DNA from: Peptococcaceae bacterium
Lineage (GTDB): Bacteria > Bacillota > Peptococcia > DRI-13
Assembly (NCBI GenBank): GCA_020054815.1
Contig: JAIHAN010000003.1
Location: 1-55,079, forward strand
Direction: 5' to 3'
DNA length: 55,079 nucleotides
Positions 36,097-45,997 of the stretch are shown one piece after another. The notes under the pieces were generated by a model. It ran no database searches, had not been told where the DNA came from, and saw only the letters and a program-made list of their open reading frames with translations. The position numbers and the translations under genes are program-made. Within the stretch, counting starts at the first letter, position 1, and each line of letters opens with the position of its first letter.

Positions 36097-38052
36097 ATGA
36101 GTAACATCTCCTGTGATCGAACACAGACCGAAGCCCAGGTAGAACAAGTCTTAAAAAATTATGACAGTGAGTCACGTTTTCGTAAATTTGCCAATCATCA
36201 TTTTACCCGGATAGTGGCTTTTATGGCCATTGCCTTATCTTTATTCCACTTATATACAGCATGGGCCGGCCCCTTAGTTACTCTGAAGCATCGGGCCCTT
36301 CATACTTCTGTCGTGATGGCTCTGGTTTTTCTTTTGTATCCCTTTTCTAAAAAGAGTGCTAAGGATAGTTTGACCGTTGTGGATATCCTCCTGGCCATTC
36401 TCTCCCTGGCCACAGGAGCCTATATTTTAATCTCTTATGATGGTATTGTCTTAAGGGCAGGAATGCCAAATCAGACTGATTTATTTTTTGCCTTTATTAC
36501 GCTGCTCCTGGTTTTGGAGGCCGGACGGCGCATCACGGGAAAAGAACTGGCGATTCTTGCTGTTGTTTTTTTGGCCTATGCCTATTTTGGGCGCTCTCTG
36601 CCGGGAAATCTTCTGTCCCATCGCGGTTATGGAATTAAAGATATTTTGGACTATATGTATCTGACCACGGAAGGTATCTTTGGTATACCCATTGGTGTGT
36701 CCTCAACTTATATTATTTTATTTATCCTGTTCGGTTCGTTCCTGGATAAGTCCGGTATGGGGCAGTTCTTCAATGATTTGGCCATGGCCCTGGCCGGAAC
36801 CAGCCGCGGCGGCCCTGCTAAGGTAGCCGTGGTATCCAGCGGTTTTATGGGTTCTATCAATGGCAGCGCTGTGGCTAACGTGGTCACTACCGGCTGTTTT
36901 ACCATTCCTTTAATGAAAAAGGTAGGCTACAGGCCGGAGTTTGCAGGGGCAGTAGAAGCCGCCGCTTCCGTGGGCGGGCAGATTTTGCCGCCTGTCATGG
37001 GGGCTGCCGCCTTTATTATGGCCGAAACCCTGGGCGTGCCATATCTAAAGATAGCCATTGCCGCTGCAGTACCGGCCGTTCTTTATTATCTTGGTATTAT
37101 TATGATGGTTCATTTGCAGGCTTGCAAAAGGGGCCTGCAAGGTATCCCCAAAGAGGAGGTTCCCCGGGTCTGGGATGTTCTAAAATCCCGCGGTCATTTG
37201 CTTCTTCCTCTGGTGGGCCTGGTTTATCTTTTAGTTAAGGGTTATACGCCTATTTATGCCGCCTTTTACTCCATCGTCCTCACCATACTGGTGAGCGCTT
37301 TGAAAAAGGAAACCCGGATGTCCTTCCGGGATATATTAAAAGCCCTGGAAAATGGTACCCGTACCGCATTAGGTGTGGCTATGTCCTGTGCCATTGTGGG
37401 CATCATTGTGGGTGTGGCTACCCTTACCGGTTTCGGACTGAAATTGGCTTCGGCCATTCTCCTTGTGGGGCAGGGGAATCTCTTTATCACCCTGGTCTTA
37501 ACCATGATTGCCTGCCTCATTCTGGGAATGGGCTTACCATCCATACCGGCTTATATCATTACTGCCACCATGGCTGCTCCCGCCCTGGCTAAAATGGGCA
37601 TACCACCGCTGGTTTCCCATATGTTTGTCTTTTACTTTGGTATGCTGGCCAATTTAACGCCGCCTGTAGCTCTGGCCGCTTTCGCCGGGGCGGGAATTGC
37701 CGGGGCCAATCCCACCAGTACGGGTATCCAATCCATGAAACTGGCCCTGGCCGGATTCATCGTTCCTTTTGTCTTTGTATATTCGCCTTCGCTGATGCTG
37801 ATCAATACTACCTGGCTTGATGCTGTGATGGTGACGATTACTGCTACCATAGGGGTTGTGGCCCTGGCTGCTGCTGTAGAAGGATATTTACTGACTGATG
37901 CCGGTAAGCTCACGCGGGGTCTGTTACTGGTGGGCGCCCTGTGTATGATCAAACCCGGTGTAGTCACAGATCTAGTAGGAATAGTGGTGATTGCTGCTGC
38001 AGTTTTTCTGCAAAGGATGGAAATAAAAAAGAAAAGAGAAATAGCAGCCTAG
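36097..38052 (+). CDS. TRAP transporter fused 4TM/12TM permease (TAXI type)
   Basis: 651-aa membrane protein combining the small (DctQ-like, N-terminal) and large (DctM-like) subunits, typical for TAXI systems. About 16-18 helices; conserved GSINGSAVANVVTTG near residue 250 and the GMGLPSIPAYIITATMAAPAL segment near residue 480. ATG 36097 is 8 bases after GAGGAGG. Uptake is driven by Na+ or H+. Substrate unknown; regulation by the LytS/LytTR pair upstream is likely. Confidence 0.95.
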   Translation: MSNISCDRTQTEAQVEQVLKNYDSESRFRKFANHHFTRIVAFMAIALSLFHLYTAWAGPLVTLKHRALHTSVVMALVFLLYPFSKKSAKDSLTVVDILLAILSLATGAYILISYDGIVLRAGMPNQTDLFFAFITLLLVLEAGRRITGKELAILAVVFLAYAYFGRSLPGNLLSHRGYGIKDILDYMYLTTEGIFGIPIGVSSTYIILFILFGSFLDKSGMGQFFNDLAMALAGTSRGGPAKVAVVSSGFMGSINGSAVANVVTTGCFTIPLMKKVGYRPEFAGAVEAAASVGGQILPPVMGAAAFIMAETLGVPYLKIAIAAAVPAVLYYLGIIMMVHLQACKRGLQGIPKEEVPRVWDVLKSRGHLLLPLVGLVYLLVKGYTPIYAAFYSIVLTILVSALKKETRMSFRDILKALENGTRTALGVAMSCAIVGIIVGVATLTGFGLKLASAILLVGQGNLFITLVLTMIACLILGMGLPSIPAYIITATMAAPALAKMGIPPLVSHMFVFYFGMLANLTPPVALAAFAGAGIAGANPTSTGIQSMKLALAGFIVPFVFVYSPSLMLINTTWLDAVMVTITATIGVVALAAAVEGYLLTDAGKLTRGLLLVGALCMIKPGVVTDLVGIVVIAAAVFLQRMEIKKKREIAA

Positions 38053-38056
38053 AAAT

Positions 38057-38090
38057 GAAAGAACCCGGTTATACACAACCGGGTTCTTTC
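38057..38090. terminator. Bidirectional terminator between TRAP permease and DUF1850 genes
   Basis: A 14-bp perfect stem, GAAAGAACCCGGTT-ATACAC-AACCGGGTTCTTTC. It ends at the stop codon of the convergent DUF1850 gene, so it can serve both strands. Confidence 0.85.
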
Positions 38091-38602
38091 TATGCCAACA
38101 TTTTTTTCCAATACAATTTTAGAGATGACCAAAAATATGCTCCCCGGGATAGCTTCTCCAGGGAAAGTACCACTCTGGTGTTATCCGGAATTATGAGGGT
38201 AAGGTCATAATTGCTGTTTCCGACTTTTAAATTATACAAGGCGTAATGGGAATGGTAAAAGGGAAGGGAAGTATAGCTCTGGTGCAAATCTTTGTAGACG
38301 ATGAATCCGTCCCGGAGTTCATAACCGCCCGGGGAAAGATCCGGTACGCCGGCCCCGTAGGAACGAAAACGTGTTTCTGTCAACACAAATTCTTTATTTG
38401 GTAGATTTACCCGGAATCTTTCTTCCCAGGGCTGTAGTTCTACGGAGTGACGCCAACCCAGAGTGAATTCTTCTTTGTCTTTCACCGGTATAAGAAGATA
38501 TCTTTCTGCTGTTAGCTGATTACTTAGGACAAGGTAAGTTTGGGATGCGGACAGAGGGAAGATGATTAAGGCACAGATAATAAAGAAAAGAATATATTTC
38601 AT
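38090..38602 (-). CDS. DUF1850 protein associated with TAXI transporters
   Basis: 170 aa, N-terminal signal or membrane segment (residues 1-20, ILFFIICALIIFPLSAS), then the DUF1850 core with LGWRHSVELQPWEERFRV and FRSYGAGVPDL. DUF1850 genes are regularly found beside TAXI-TRAP genes, usually on the same strand; here it is convergent. Function unknown, probably extracytoplasmic. The ribosome site AAGGAT lies 8 bases from ATG. Confidence 0.85.
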   Translation of the reverse strand: MKYILFFIICALIIFPLSASQTYLVLSNQLTAERYLLIPVKDKEEFTLGWRHSVELQPWEERFRVNLPNKEFVLTETRFRSYGAGVPDLSPGGYELRDGFIVYKDLHQSYTSLPFYHSHYALYNLKVGNSNYDLTLIIPDNTRVVLSLEKLSRGAYFWSSLKLYWKKMLA

Positions 38603-38726
38603 AGTTATTTATCCTTGTACTTAACGATATACAGTAAAATTTATACTTATTAGGATATTTTCCTGCTTTTTTATCGCAAAATCAAGACAATTTGGCAATA
38701 AATAAAGGCAGGATTTTTAACAAAAG

Positions 38727-38744
38727 TGTCTAATATTATAGACA
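38727..38744. promoter_or_regulatory. Palindrome TGTCTA-N6-TAGACA before the activator gene
   Basis: Perfect 6-bp half sites (38727-38732 and 38739-38744) 31 bp before the GTG of the sigma-54 activator. The same element occurs twice upstream of the sigma-54 promoter at 41 kb, so this is probably the activator's own binding site, used for autorepression. Confidence 0.7.
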
Positions 38745-38775
38745 GTATAAAAACCCTGTTAAGGAAGTGTGTCCA

Positions 38776-40839
38776 GTGAAACTGCGTGATTTGTTAATAG
38801 CGGAACCTGTGACTTGTAGAGAAGATGTCAGTGTGGGAAGGGTTGCCCAAATATTGAAAAGTGGGAAAGTCAAAAACATACCACTTGTCAATGAAGAGGG
38901 TAAAGTTCTGGGTATGGTAACGGGTAAGAGCATTGCCCAGGCCCTTTTGGAAAAAGTACCGCCGGAAACCCCTGTGTTAGGTTTTATTGAAGAGGTTATC
39001 CAATTTTCTGGTGAAACCATGCTGGGCAATGTCTTGGATTATCCTTTGGACCGTTTAGTAGTCGTTGACCAGGACCAGAAGTTTCTGGGGGTAATCTCCC
39101 AAGAACAGCTTTTTTCTAACCTTTTACGCCAGCGGGACAGGATCATTAGTGAATTAAATGCCATTCTGGACGGCAGCAACAATAGTATTATTGCCATCAA
39201 TAAAGAAGGCCGGGTCATCGTTTATAATAAGGCTGCCGAAAAAGTCCTTAAGGTCCCTACCTGGGAGGCCATTGGCAGGCCTATCGAAGAATTAATTCCC
39301 CACACCCGCCTGCCTGAGATTGTCTTGACGGGGAAGCCCCAGATCGGCCAGCGTTTTGTATTTGACAACTCTACTTTTATCACCAACCGTACACCTATTG
39401 TCAGAAACGGAGAGGTTATCGGCGCTGTGGCAATTTTCCAGGATATTACAGAATTACAGAATATCATGGAGGAATTGACTCAGGTCAAAGAATACCAAAA
39501 AATACTGGAGACCATTCTGGATAATGCTTACGACGGCATCGTGGTGGTGGATGCCAACGGTATTATTACTATGTTTAATAAGGCTTACGCTGAGTTCCTG
39601 AAAATTCCCCGGGAAAAAGCTGTAGGAAAACACGTAACCCAGGTGATAGAAAATACCCGGATGCATATAGTGGCCCAGACAGGTAAGGCCGAAATCGGAG
39701 ATGTGCAAAGAATTCACGGGAACGATATGGTTTGTATGCGGTTACCTATTGAAAAAGATGGCAAGATTTTCGGTGCGGTGGGAAAAGTGATGTTTAAAGA
39801 CATTAAGGAACTAACAGCCTTAGCCCACAAAGTCAGCAAACTGCAGACAGAATTAGAGTACTATAAAGATGTTGTAAAACAATACCAGGGCGCCCGCTTT
39901 ACTTTCCAGAATATTGTGGGAAATAGTCCCCAGATACAGGAAATTAAAACCATGGCTATGCGGGTGGCCCGCAACAATTCTACCGTGTTAATCCGGGGGG
40001 AAAGCGGGACCGGCAAGGAACTTTTTGCCCATGCCATCCACTATGAAAGCAGCCGTAAAAACGGGCCTTTCGTCAAGGTCAACTGTGCCGCTATACCGGA
40101 GAATCTTTTGGAATCGGAGTTATTTGGCTACGAAGAAGGCGCTTTTACCGGCGCCAAAAAAGGCGGCAAGATTGGTAAATTTGAGCTGGCCAATAAAGGG
40201 ACTATTTTTTTGGATGAAATCGGCGATATGTCTCTTTCCATGCAGGTTAAACTTCTGCGTGTTCTGCAAGAAAAAGAAATAGAAAGAGTAGGGGGGACAA
40301 AATCCATTCCGGTAGATGTACGGGTCCTGGCTGCCACCAACCGTAATCTGGAAGAATTAATGGAGAAAAATCTTTTCCGGAGTGACCTGTACTACAGGTT
40401 AAACGTTGTAGAATTAAAAATACCACCCTTGCGCTACCGGAAGGAAGATATACCTGCTCTCATCCATTACCTGTTGGAAAAGCTATGTACCAGTATGGGG
40501 TATCCGGTTTTACAAATTGACAAAGAAGCTGTGCAGTGTCTTGTGAATTATCACTGGCCGGGCAATATCCGGGAGTTGGAGAACGTCTTAGAACGCTGCC
40601 TGAACCTGGTAGAAGGCGGTACCATTAACGTTGTTCACCTGCCTTTCCATATCAGGCGGCCAGAAAGTGAAGGTGCCGATTCCTCCCTGTTGTTAAAAAA
40701 TCTTTTGGAAGAGACAGAGCGCATGGCCATTATCAAAGCTTTGGAAGTTTGCCAGGGCAACAAAATTAAGGCTGCTAAAATGCTGGGAATCTGCCGGGCT
40801 AATATTTATCAAAAACTTGAAAAGTATGGAATTGTTTAA
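38776..40839 (+). CDS. Sigma-54-dependent activator, CBS-PAS-PAS-AAA-Fis
   Basis: 687-aa enhancer-binding protein. A CBS pair at 1-120 ([24 protein letters not shown]), PAS at about 125-235 and 245-355, then AAA+ with Walker A GESGTGKE at about residue 408 and the sigma-54 contact loop GAFTGA at about 455; a Fis-type HTH ([20 protein letters not shown]) ends the protein. CBS domains usually bind adenosyl ligands and PAS domains small acids or redox cofactors. GTG 38776 is chosen (AAGGAAG 9 bases upstream). It likely activates the gntP-CoA-transferase operon through the downstream palindromes. Confidence 0.95.
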   Translation: MKLRDLLIAEPVTCREDVSVGRVAQILKSGKVKNIPLVNEEGKVLGMVTGKSIAQALLEKVPPETPVLGFIEEVIQFSGETMLGNVLDYPLDRLVVVDQDQKFLGVISQEQLFSNLLRQRDRIISELNAILDGSNNSIIAINKEGRVIVYNKAAEKVLKVPTWEAIGRPIEELIPHTRLPEIVLTGKPQIGQRFVFDNSTFITNRTPIVRNGEVIGAVAIFQDITELQNIMEELTQVKEYQKILETILDNAYDGIVVVDANGIITMFNKAYAEFLKIPREKAVGKHVTQVIENTRMHIVAQTGKAEIGDVQRIHGNDMVCMRLPIEKDGKIFGAVGKVMFKDIKELTALAHKVSKLQTELEYYKDVVKQYQGARFTFQNIVGNSPQIQEIKTMAMRVARNNSTVLIRGESGTGKELFAHAIHYESSRKNGPFVKVNCAAIPENLLESELFGYEEGAFTGAKKGGKIGKFELANKGTIFLDEIGDMSLSMQVKLLRVLQEKEIERVGGTKSIPVDVRVLAATNRNLEELMEKNLFRSDLYYRLNVVELKIPPLRYRKEDIPALIHYLLEKLCTSMGYPVLQIDKEAVQCLVNYHWPGNIRELENVLERCLNLVEGGTINVVHLPFHIRRPESEGADSSLLLKNLLEETERMAIIKALEVCQGNKIKAAKMLGICRANIYQKLEKYGIV

Positions 40840-40861
40840 AAAGTCCAATATTGTGGATAAG

Positions 40862-40879
40862 TGTCTACAAATATAGACA
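40862..40879. promoter_or_regulatory. Upstream activator site 1, TGTCTA-N6-TAGACA
   Basis: Perfect palindrome about 140 bp upstream of the -24 element of the sigma-54 promoter. Same as the site in front of the activator gene. Confidence 0.72.
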
Positions 40880-40929
40880 TGATGGCCCAATCCTTTGACA
40901 TCAAGGGTTGAGTTGAAAAAAAGGGGAAT

Positions 40930-40947
40930 AATCTAAAAAAATAGACA
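40930..40947. promoter_or_regulatory. Upstream activator site 2 (imperfect copy)
   Basis: AATCTA-AAAAAA-TAGACA: one perfect and one 4/6 half site, 68 bp downstream of site 1 and about 70 bp before the -24 element. Spacing suits DNA-loop activation. Confidence 0.6.
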
Positions 40948-41008
40948 CCAACAAGCCTTCCTCCCTATCAAGAACAAGTCATGATGCGGCTTGCCCGTTT
41001 TAGAGATG

Positions 41009-41025
41009 TTGGCATGATATTTGCA
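41009..41025 (+). promoter_or_regulatory. Sigma-54 (-24/-12) promoter
   Basis: TTGGCATGATATTTGCA: GG at 41011-41012 and GC at 41023-41024 with exactly 10 bp between, matching TGGCAC-N5-TTGC. Transcription would begin near 41036, about 100 bases before gntP. Confidence 0.9.
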
Positions 41026-41135
41026 TTAGAACTAAGTGTACGACTTTAGTAAAGTCATCGTGGAGAAAGGAGGATAGAGACAAAGGTAACCTTACATTAC
41101 CCTGAGAGATAATATAAGGAGGTTGGTGTAAACTT

Positions 41136-42512
41136 ATGTTATTCGGCATTATTTTATCACTGATATTATTAACAATTATTGCTTATCGTGGTTACTCGGT
41201 AATTCTCTTTGCTCCCGTGTGTGCTCTTATAGCAGCCTCTACCGCCGGTATGCCCTTAATGCCAACTTATACAGAACTATTTATGGTGAAGGCAGTAGGT
41301 TATGCGAAGAGCTATTTTCCTGTTTTCTTATTAGGTGCCGTCTTTGGTAAAGTCATGGAAGATACGGGCCTTGCCAAAGCCATTGCCCACTGGATCATGC
41401 AGAAGTTAGGACCCAGTAAAGCTATTGCTGCAGTGGTAGCAGCGTGCGCAGTATTAACATACGGCGGTGTGAGTTTGTTTGTAGTGGCCTTTGCTGTGTA
41501 TCCTTTTGCCGCCGCCCTCTTTAAAGAAGCAGACATTCCCAAACGTTTAATTCCCGGATCTATTGCTTTAGGTTCTTTTACCTTCACAATGACAGCGATA
41601 CCTGGAACACCACAAATCCAAAACCTGATTCCCGGTAAATACTTTGGTACCGATGCGTATGCTGCTCCTCTTTTCGGTATTATAGCCGCTATCATGATGC
41701 TCGGCGGCGGTTTGCTCTGGTTGGAATACCGTAAGAAAAAAATGATTGCTGCTGGTGAGGGCTACGGTACCGGTCATATTAACGAGCCGGAAGAGATTAA
41801 GGACGAAAACCTGGTAAATCCTTTCCTGGCTATGGTCCCCCTGTTTACTGTACTTGTCTTGAACTTTATTTTGACTAATTCAATTAAGGGTTGGGATCCT
41901 AATATCCTCAAACCTTATGGTATTACTCTGGCTAGTGTAACCGCTATCTGGGCTTTGATCATAGCTTTAGTTGTGGGTATTATCGTGGCTATTATTATTG
42001 GCTGGAAGAATGTGAAGAGTGAAGTAAAAATCATGAAAGCCCTGAACGCTGGTGCTATTGGCTCCCTGTTAGCCATTATGAACACTTCTTCCGAGGTTGG
42101 TTACGGTAACGTAGTTTCCAGCTTGCCCGGTTTCAAAACTGTAGCTAATGCCTTGATGAGTATTGATATCGGTACTCCGCTCCTCTCCGAGTCTATTTCT
42201 GTTAACGTCTTAGCCGGTATTACCGGTTCTGCTTCGGGCGGCATGAGTATCGCCCTGGAAACCATGGGTAAGCAATACCTGGACTGGGCTAACGCCATAG
42301 GTTTAAACCCCGAATTGCTCCATAGGGTGGCGTCCCTGTCGTCCGGTGGCTTTGATACCATGCCCCATAACGGTGCTGTTATTACACTTTTAGCCATTAC
42401 AGGTATGAACCACCGTGCTTCTTACCCGGACATCGGTATGGTTTCACTGGTGATTCCTTTTGCTTCCACAATAATTCTTATTCTGCTCTCAACTATACTT
42501 GGTCTCGGGTAA
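41136..42512 (+). CDS. GntP-family permease
   Basis: 458-aa membrane transporter of the gluconate:H+ symporter family with about 12 hydrophobic segments. Family features: GAVFGKVMEDTGLAKAIAHWI, TAIPGTPQIQN and SLSSGGFDTMPHNGAVITLL. Members next to CoA-transferase genes often move 3-hydroxybutyrate or short acids, the likeliest role here; gluconate is less likely because the operon has no sugar-acid genes. It is first in the sigma-54 operon, with a 100-base leader that holds a GACTTT-AGT-AAAGTC hairpin (41042-41056) and an orphan AAAGGAGG near 41067. Confidence 0.9.
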   Translation: MLFGIILSLILLTIIAYRGYSVILFAPVCALIAASTAGMPLMPTYTELFMVKAVGYAKSYFPVFLLGAVFGKVMEDTGLAKAIAHWIMQKLGPSKAIAAVVAACAVLTYGGVSLFVVAFAVYPFAAALFKEADIPKRLIPGSIALGSFTFTMTAIPGTPQIQNLIPGKYFGTDAYAAPLFGIIAAIMMLGGGLLWLEYRKKKMIAAGEGYGTGHINEPEEIKDENLVNPFLAMVPLFTVLVLNFILTNSIKGWDPNILKPYGITLASVTAIWALIIALVVGIIVAIIIGWKNVKSEVKIMKALNAGAIGSLLAIMNTSSEVGYGNVVSSLPGFKTVANALMSIDIGTPLLSESISVNVLAGITGSASGGMSIALETMGKQYLDWANAIGLNPELLHRVASLSSGGFDTMPHNGAVITLLAITGMNHRASYPDIGMVSLVIPFASTIILILLSTILGLG

Positions 42513-42536
42513 AAAGAGAGAGAAAAAAAGAGAGAA

Positions 42537-42567
42537 AAACAGCTTCCGGGATTCCCGGAAGCTGTTT
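42537..42567 (+). repeat. Strong intercistronic hairpin after gntP
   Basis: A 14-bp perfect stem, AAACAGCTTCCGGG-ATT-CCCGGAAGCTGTTT. No proper T-run follows, so it probably attenuates or processes the transcript rather than ending the operon. Confidence 0.75.
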
Positions 42568-42631
42568 AGTCGAAAAGCAGTTTTTCTTGTGTTCACGAAA
42601 TATATTAAACTAAAACAGGGAGGGCTAGATT

Positions 42632-44179
42632 ATGGCACCTAAATTTCTCACTGCCCGTGAAGCGGTTGAACTGATTAAAGACAATGATATGGTGGCAACC
42701 GGTGGTTTTGTGGGCAACTGTCATCCCGAAGAGCTTACTATAGCCCTGGAAGCCAGATTCTTGGAGACGGGAACCCCTAAAGGCATTAGTCTTATTTATG
42801 CTGCCGGTCAAGGTGACGGTAAAGACCGTGGCTTAAACCACCTGGGTCATGAGGGCCTGATTAAACGGGTTATCGGGGGCCACTGGAACTTAGCCCCCAA
42901 ACTTGGCAAACTGGCTGCGGAAAATAAAATAGAGGCCTACAACCTGCCCCAGGGCGTTATTGCTCACCTTTTCCGGGACATAGCCGCTGGTAAGCTTGGT
43001 ACCATCACCCATGTGGGTTTAAAGACCTTTGTCGACCCCCGGGTAGAAGGCGGTAAGATCAATAGTGTTACTAAAGAAGATATTGTAGAAGTTATTACCA
43101 TCGCCGGTAAGGAGAGATTGTTCTATAAGGCTTTCCCCATTAACGTAGCCTTGATCCGTGGCACCACCGCAGATGAAAAAGGGAATGTCTCCATGGAAAA
43201 AGAAGCTGTATCTTTAGAGGCCACAGCTATGGCTCAGGCTGTAAAAAATTCCGGCGGAAAAGTGATCGTGCAAGTAGAAAGGGTAGTTAAAGCAGGCACC
43301 ATTGATCCCAAACTAGTAAAGATTCCCGGTATCTATGTAGATGCCATCGTCGTGGCCGAGCCGAAGAACCACATGCAGACCTTTGGCGAACAATACAATC
43401 CATCTTATACAGGGGAGATCAGGGTACCTGTAACCCAGGTGAAGAGTATCCCCCTTGATGAAAGAAAAATTATTGGACGCAGGGCAGCTATGGAACTGAA
43501 ACCCAACACCATTGTGAACCTGGGTATCGGTATCCCCGAAGCCGTAGCTATGGTAGCTAATGAAGAAGGTACTGGCGAATACATGACCTTAACCGTAGAG
43601 TCCGGTCCGGTGGGAGGTATTCCGGCAGGAGGCTTGAGTTTTGGCGCCGCCATTAACCCGGAAGCCATCCTGGATCAGCCTTACCAGTTCGATTTTTATG
43701 ACGGAGGCGGCATAGATTTGGCCTTTTTGGGGATGGCTGAGACCGATGAGGCCGGTAACGTCAATGTCAGCAAACTCGGTTCGAGGGTAGTAGGCTGTGG
43801 AGGATTTATCAACATTACCCAGAATGCCAAGAAGGTCTTCTTCTGCGGTACATTTACCGCCGGTGGCCTGGAAATTGCCGTGGATGACGGGAAACTGGTC
43901 ATCAAAGAAGAGGGTAAGGTTAATAAATTCATCAAAAAAGTTGGCCAGATTACTTTCAGCGGCGCTTATGCCCAGGAAATCCGGCAGCCCGTAATGTACA
44001 TTACAGAAAGGGCTGTGTTTGAACTGAAAAAAGACGGGTTATATCTTACTGAAGTGGCTCCCGGCATTGATATTGAAAAGGACATCTTAGCCCATATGGA
44101 TTTTGTGCCCAAAATGGAAGGTATACCTAAACTTATGGATGAAAGAATCTTCAAACCGGAACCAATGGGTATAAAATAA
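42632..44179 (+). CDS. Acyl-CoA:acetate/propionate CoA-transferase (fused alpha-beta)
   Basis: 515-aa class I CoA-transferase with both halves in one chain, as in propionate CoA-transferase and YdiF. The N-terminal [17 protein letters not shown] is the CoA-binding part; the catalytic Glu is in [12 protein letters not shown]. It would activate an imported acid using acetyl-CoA. ATG 42632 follows AGGGAGGG. It lies in an operon with hydratases and a thiolase, which suits 3-hydroxybutyrate or crotonate use; exact specificity cannot be read. Confidence 0.93.
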   Translation: MAPKFLTAREAVELIKDNDMVATGGFVGNCHPEELTIALEARFLETGTPKGISLIYAAGQGDGKDRGLNHLGHEGLIKRVIGGHWNLAPKLGKLAAENKIEAYNLPQGVIAHLFRDIAAGKLGTITHVGLKTFVDPRVEGGKINSVTKEDIVEVITIAGKERLFYKAFPINVALIRGTTADEKGNVSMEKEAVSLEATAMAQAVKNSGGKVIVQVERVVKAGTIDPKLVKIPGIYVDAIVVAEPKNHMQTFGEQYNPSYTGEIRVPVTQVKSIPLDERKIIGRRAAMELKPNTIVNLGIGIPEAVAMVANEEGTGEYMTLTVESGPVGGIPAGGLSFGAAINPEAILDQPYQFDFYDGGGIDLAFLGMAETDEAGNVNVSKLGSRVVGCGGFINITQNAKKVFFCGTFTAGGLEIAVDDGKLVIKEEGKVNKFIKKVGQITFSGAYAQEIRQPVMYITERAVFELKKDGLYLTEVAPGIDIEKDILAHMDFVPKMEGIPKLMDERIFKPEPMGIK

Positions 44180-44196
44180 GGGAGGAGGGTCTCTTC

Positions 44197-44607
44197 ATGA
44201 GAACCTATGATGACATTAAGGTAGGAGATAAGGATTTTGTTAAAAAAATAGTAACAGGAGCAGATGTGGAAGACTTTGCCCGCATTAGTACAGACAATAA
44301 TCCTGTACACCTGGACGAGGAGTATGCCAAAACGACGCCTTTTAAATCACGGATAGCCCATGGTATGTTTAGTGCCGGGCTTATCTCGGCTGTCCTGGGG
44401 ACTAAACTGCCGGGTTACGGAACCATTTATCTTTCCCAGGATTTAAAGTTCCGGGCTCCCGTTTACCTGGGTGATGAATTGACCGCCTATGTAGAAGTGG
44501 TAGAGAAAATTGATGCCAAGAAACGCCTGAGAATGCGTACCTGGGTAGAAAACCAGAAAGGTAACGTCGTTACTGAAGGCGAAGCCATGGTCATGTTTAA
44601 TGTTTAG
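44197..44607 (+). CDS. MaoC-like (R)-specific enoyl-CoA hydratase
   Basis: 136-aa hot-dog fold protein of the PhaJ type: catalytic Asp and His in FARISTDNNPVHLD and the IAHGMFSAGL helix. It interconverts (R)-3-hydroxyacyl-CoA and trans-enoyl-CoA. Beginning 17 bp after the CoA-transferase with GGAGGAGG, it is coupled to it. With the crotonase further down it could epimerise (R)- to (S)-3-hydroxybutyryl-CoA. Confidence 0.92.
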   Translation: MRTYDDIKVGDKDFVKKIVTGADVEDFARISTDNNPVHLDEEYAKTTPFKSRIAHGMFSAGLISAVLGTKLPGYGTIYLSQDLKFRAPVYLGDELTAYVEVVEKIDAKKRLRMRTWVENQKGNVVTEGEAMVMFNV

Positions 44608-44686
44608 TAAAATGAACAAAGAGTTCGCATTAAATAAATCATTGCTAAAAAATAGCAGGATTATAAGTTATCTAGCAGAATATTAA

Positions 44687-44717
44687 CCAGGGGAGGTTAC
44701 TTTGGTAATCCCCCTTG
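44687..44717 (+). repeat. Intercistronic stem-loop before thiolase
   Basis: CCAGGGGAGGTTAC pairs with GTAATCCCCCTTGG across a TTTG loop (some wobble pairs). It has no T-run and lies 40 bp before the thiolase start; it may process the mRNA. Confidence 0.6.
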
Positions 44718-44757
44718 GTCACTTTATTTAAAATTTATGGAGGAGGTAATTGACAGT

Positions 44758-45933
44758 ATGAGGGAAGTTGTGATAGCAAGTGCTGTTCGTACAGCCATCG
44801 GTAGTTTTGGTGGTTCCCTGGCAGACGTAGGTGCCGCTGATTTAGGTTCCATTGTAATCAAAGAAGCATTAAAAAGAGCCAGTGTTGCTCCGGAGAATGT
44901 GGATGAAGTAATTATGGGGTGTGTTTTACAGGCTGGCCTGGGACAAAATGTCACCCGCCAGGCAGCGCTGAAAGCCGGTTTGCCTATATCCACACCGGCA
45001 TTAACCATCAATAAGGTTTGTGGTTCGGGTCTCAAAGCGGTAATTATGGCAGCCCAGGCTATTATGGTGGGAGATGCAGATATTATAGTGGCCGGAGGAA
45101 CAGAGAATATGTCCCAGTCTCCTTATCTCTTACCTAAAGCCCGTTTTGGCTACCGCATGGGTCCGGGGAAATTGGAAGACTCTATGATTAAAGATGGCCT
45201 CTGGTGTGCTATGTCTGATTATCATATGGGAATTACCGCAGAAAACATTGCCGAGCAGTGGGGAATTACCAGGGAAGAACAGGATAAGTTTGCAGCCACC
45301 AGCCAAAACCGGGCAGAAAAAGCCATCAAAGAGAACAGGTTTGCTGAAGAAATTGTTCCTGTGCAAGTTCCTGTCAAGGGCGGCTTTAAAGAATTTGCAG
45401 TGGATGAATTTCCCCGGGCCGGAGTTACCGAGGAACAACTGGCTAAATTAAAACCTGCCTTTAAAAAAGATGGAACAGTCACCGCAGGAAATGCTTCAGG
45501 AATCAATGATGGGGCAGCCGCACTGGTCTTAATGACGGCAGAAAAAGCCAAGGAGCTGGGCATTAAGCCATTGGCCCGTTTCGTGGCTGGAGCTTCAGTT
45601 GGCGTTGATCCCAGCATCATGGGGATAGGTCCTGTTAATGCTACTAAGAAAGCCCTGGCCAAAGCAAACTGGCAAATTGCCGACCTGGATTTGATAGAGG
45701 CAAACGAAGCTTTTGCCGCTCAATCCCTGGCTGTCGTTAAAGACTTGGGACTGAATCCGGAAATCGTTAATGTTAACGGCGGAGCCATTGCCCTGGGTCA
45801 TCCCATTGGTGCCAGTGGAGCCAGAATTCTTGTAACTCTTCTCCATGAAATGATCAAACGTGATGCGAAAAAAGGCCTCGCTACCCTCTGCATCGGCGGT
45901 GGCCAAGGTGTTTCTGCACTGGTGGAGAGATAA
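44758..45933 (+). CDS. Acetyl-CoA C-acetyltransferase (thiolase)
   Basis: 391-aa degradative/biosynthetic thiolase. Nucleophile Cys in [11 protein letters not shown], His in [14 protein letters not shown], and second Cys in LCIGGGQG. It cleaves acetoacetyl-CoA to two acetyl-CoA. ATG 44758 has GGAGGAGG 11 bases upstream; homologues start here. Part of the sigma-54 operon. Confidence 0.96.
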   Translation: MREVVIASAVRTAIGSFGGSLADVGAADLGSIVIKEALKRASVAPENVDEVIMGCVLQAGLGQNVTRQAALKAGLPISTPALTINKVCGSGLKAVIMAAQAIMVGDADIIVAGGTENMSQSPYLLPKARFGYRMGPGKLEDSMIKDGLWCAMSDYHMGITAENIAEQWGITREEQDKFAATSQNRAEKAIKENRFAEEIVPVQVPVKGGFKEFAVDEFPRAGVTEEQLAKLKPAFKKDGTVTAGNASGINDGAAALVLMTAEKAKELGIKPLARFVAGASVGVDPSIMGIGPVNATKKALAKANWQIADLDLIEANEAFAAQSLAVVKDLGLNPEIVNVNGGAIALGHPIGASGARILVTLLHEMIKRDAKKGLATLCIGGGQGVSALVER

Positions 45934-45997
45934 GGGGAATTTAGCGGCTCAAAGATCAAGGATAAGCTGCTAAAAATAGAATGGAGGAGGCTTCACT

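Noticed and set aside
38690-38712. TTGGCAATAAATAAAGGCAGG as a sigma-54 promoter of the activator gene
   Set aside because: GG and GC do not have the required 10-bp spacing.
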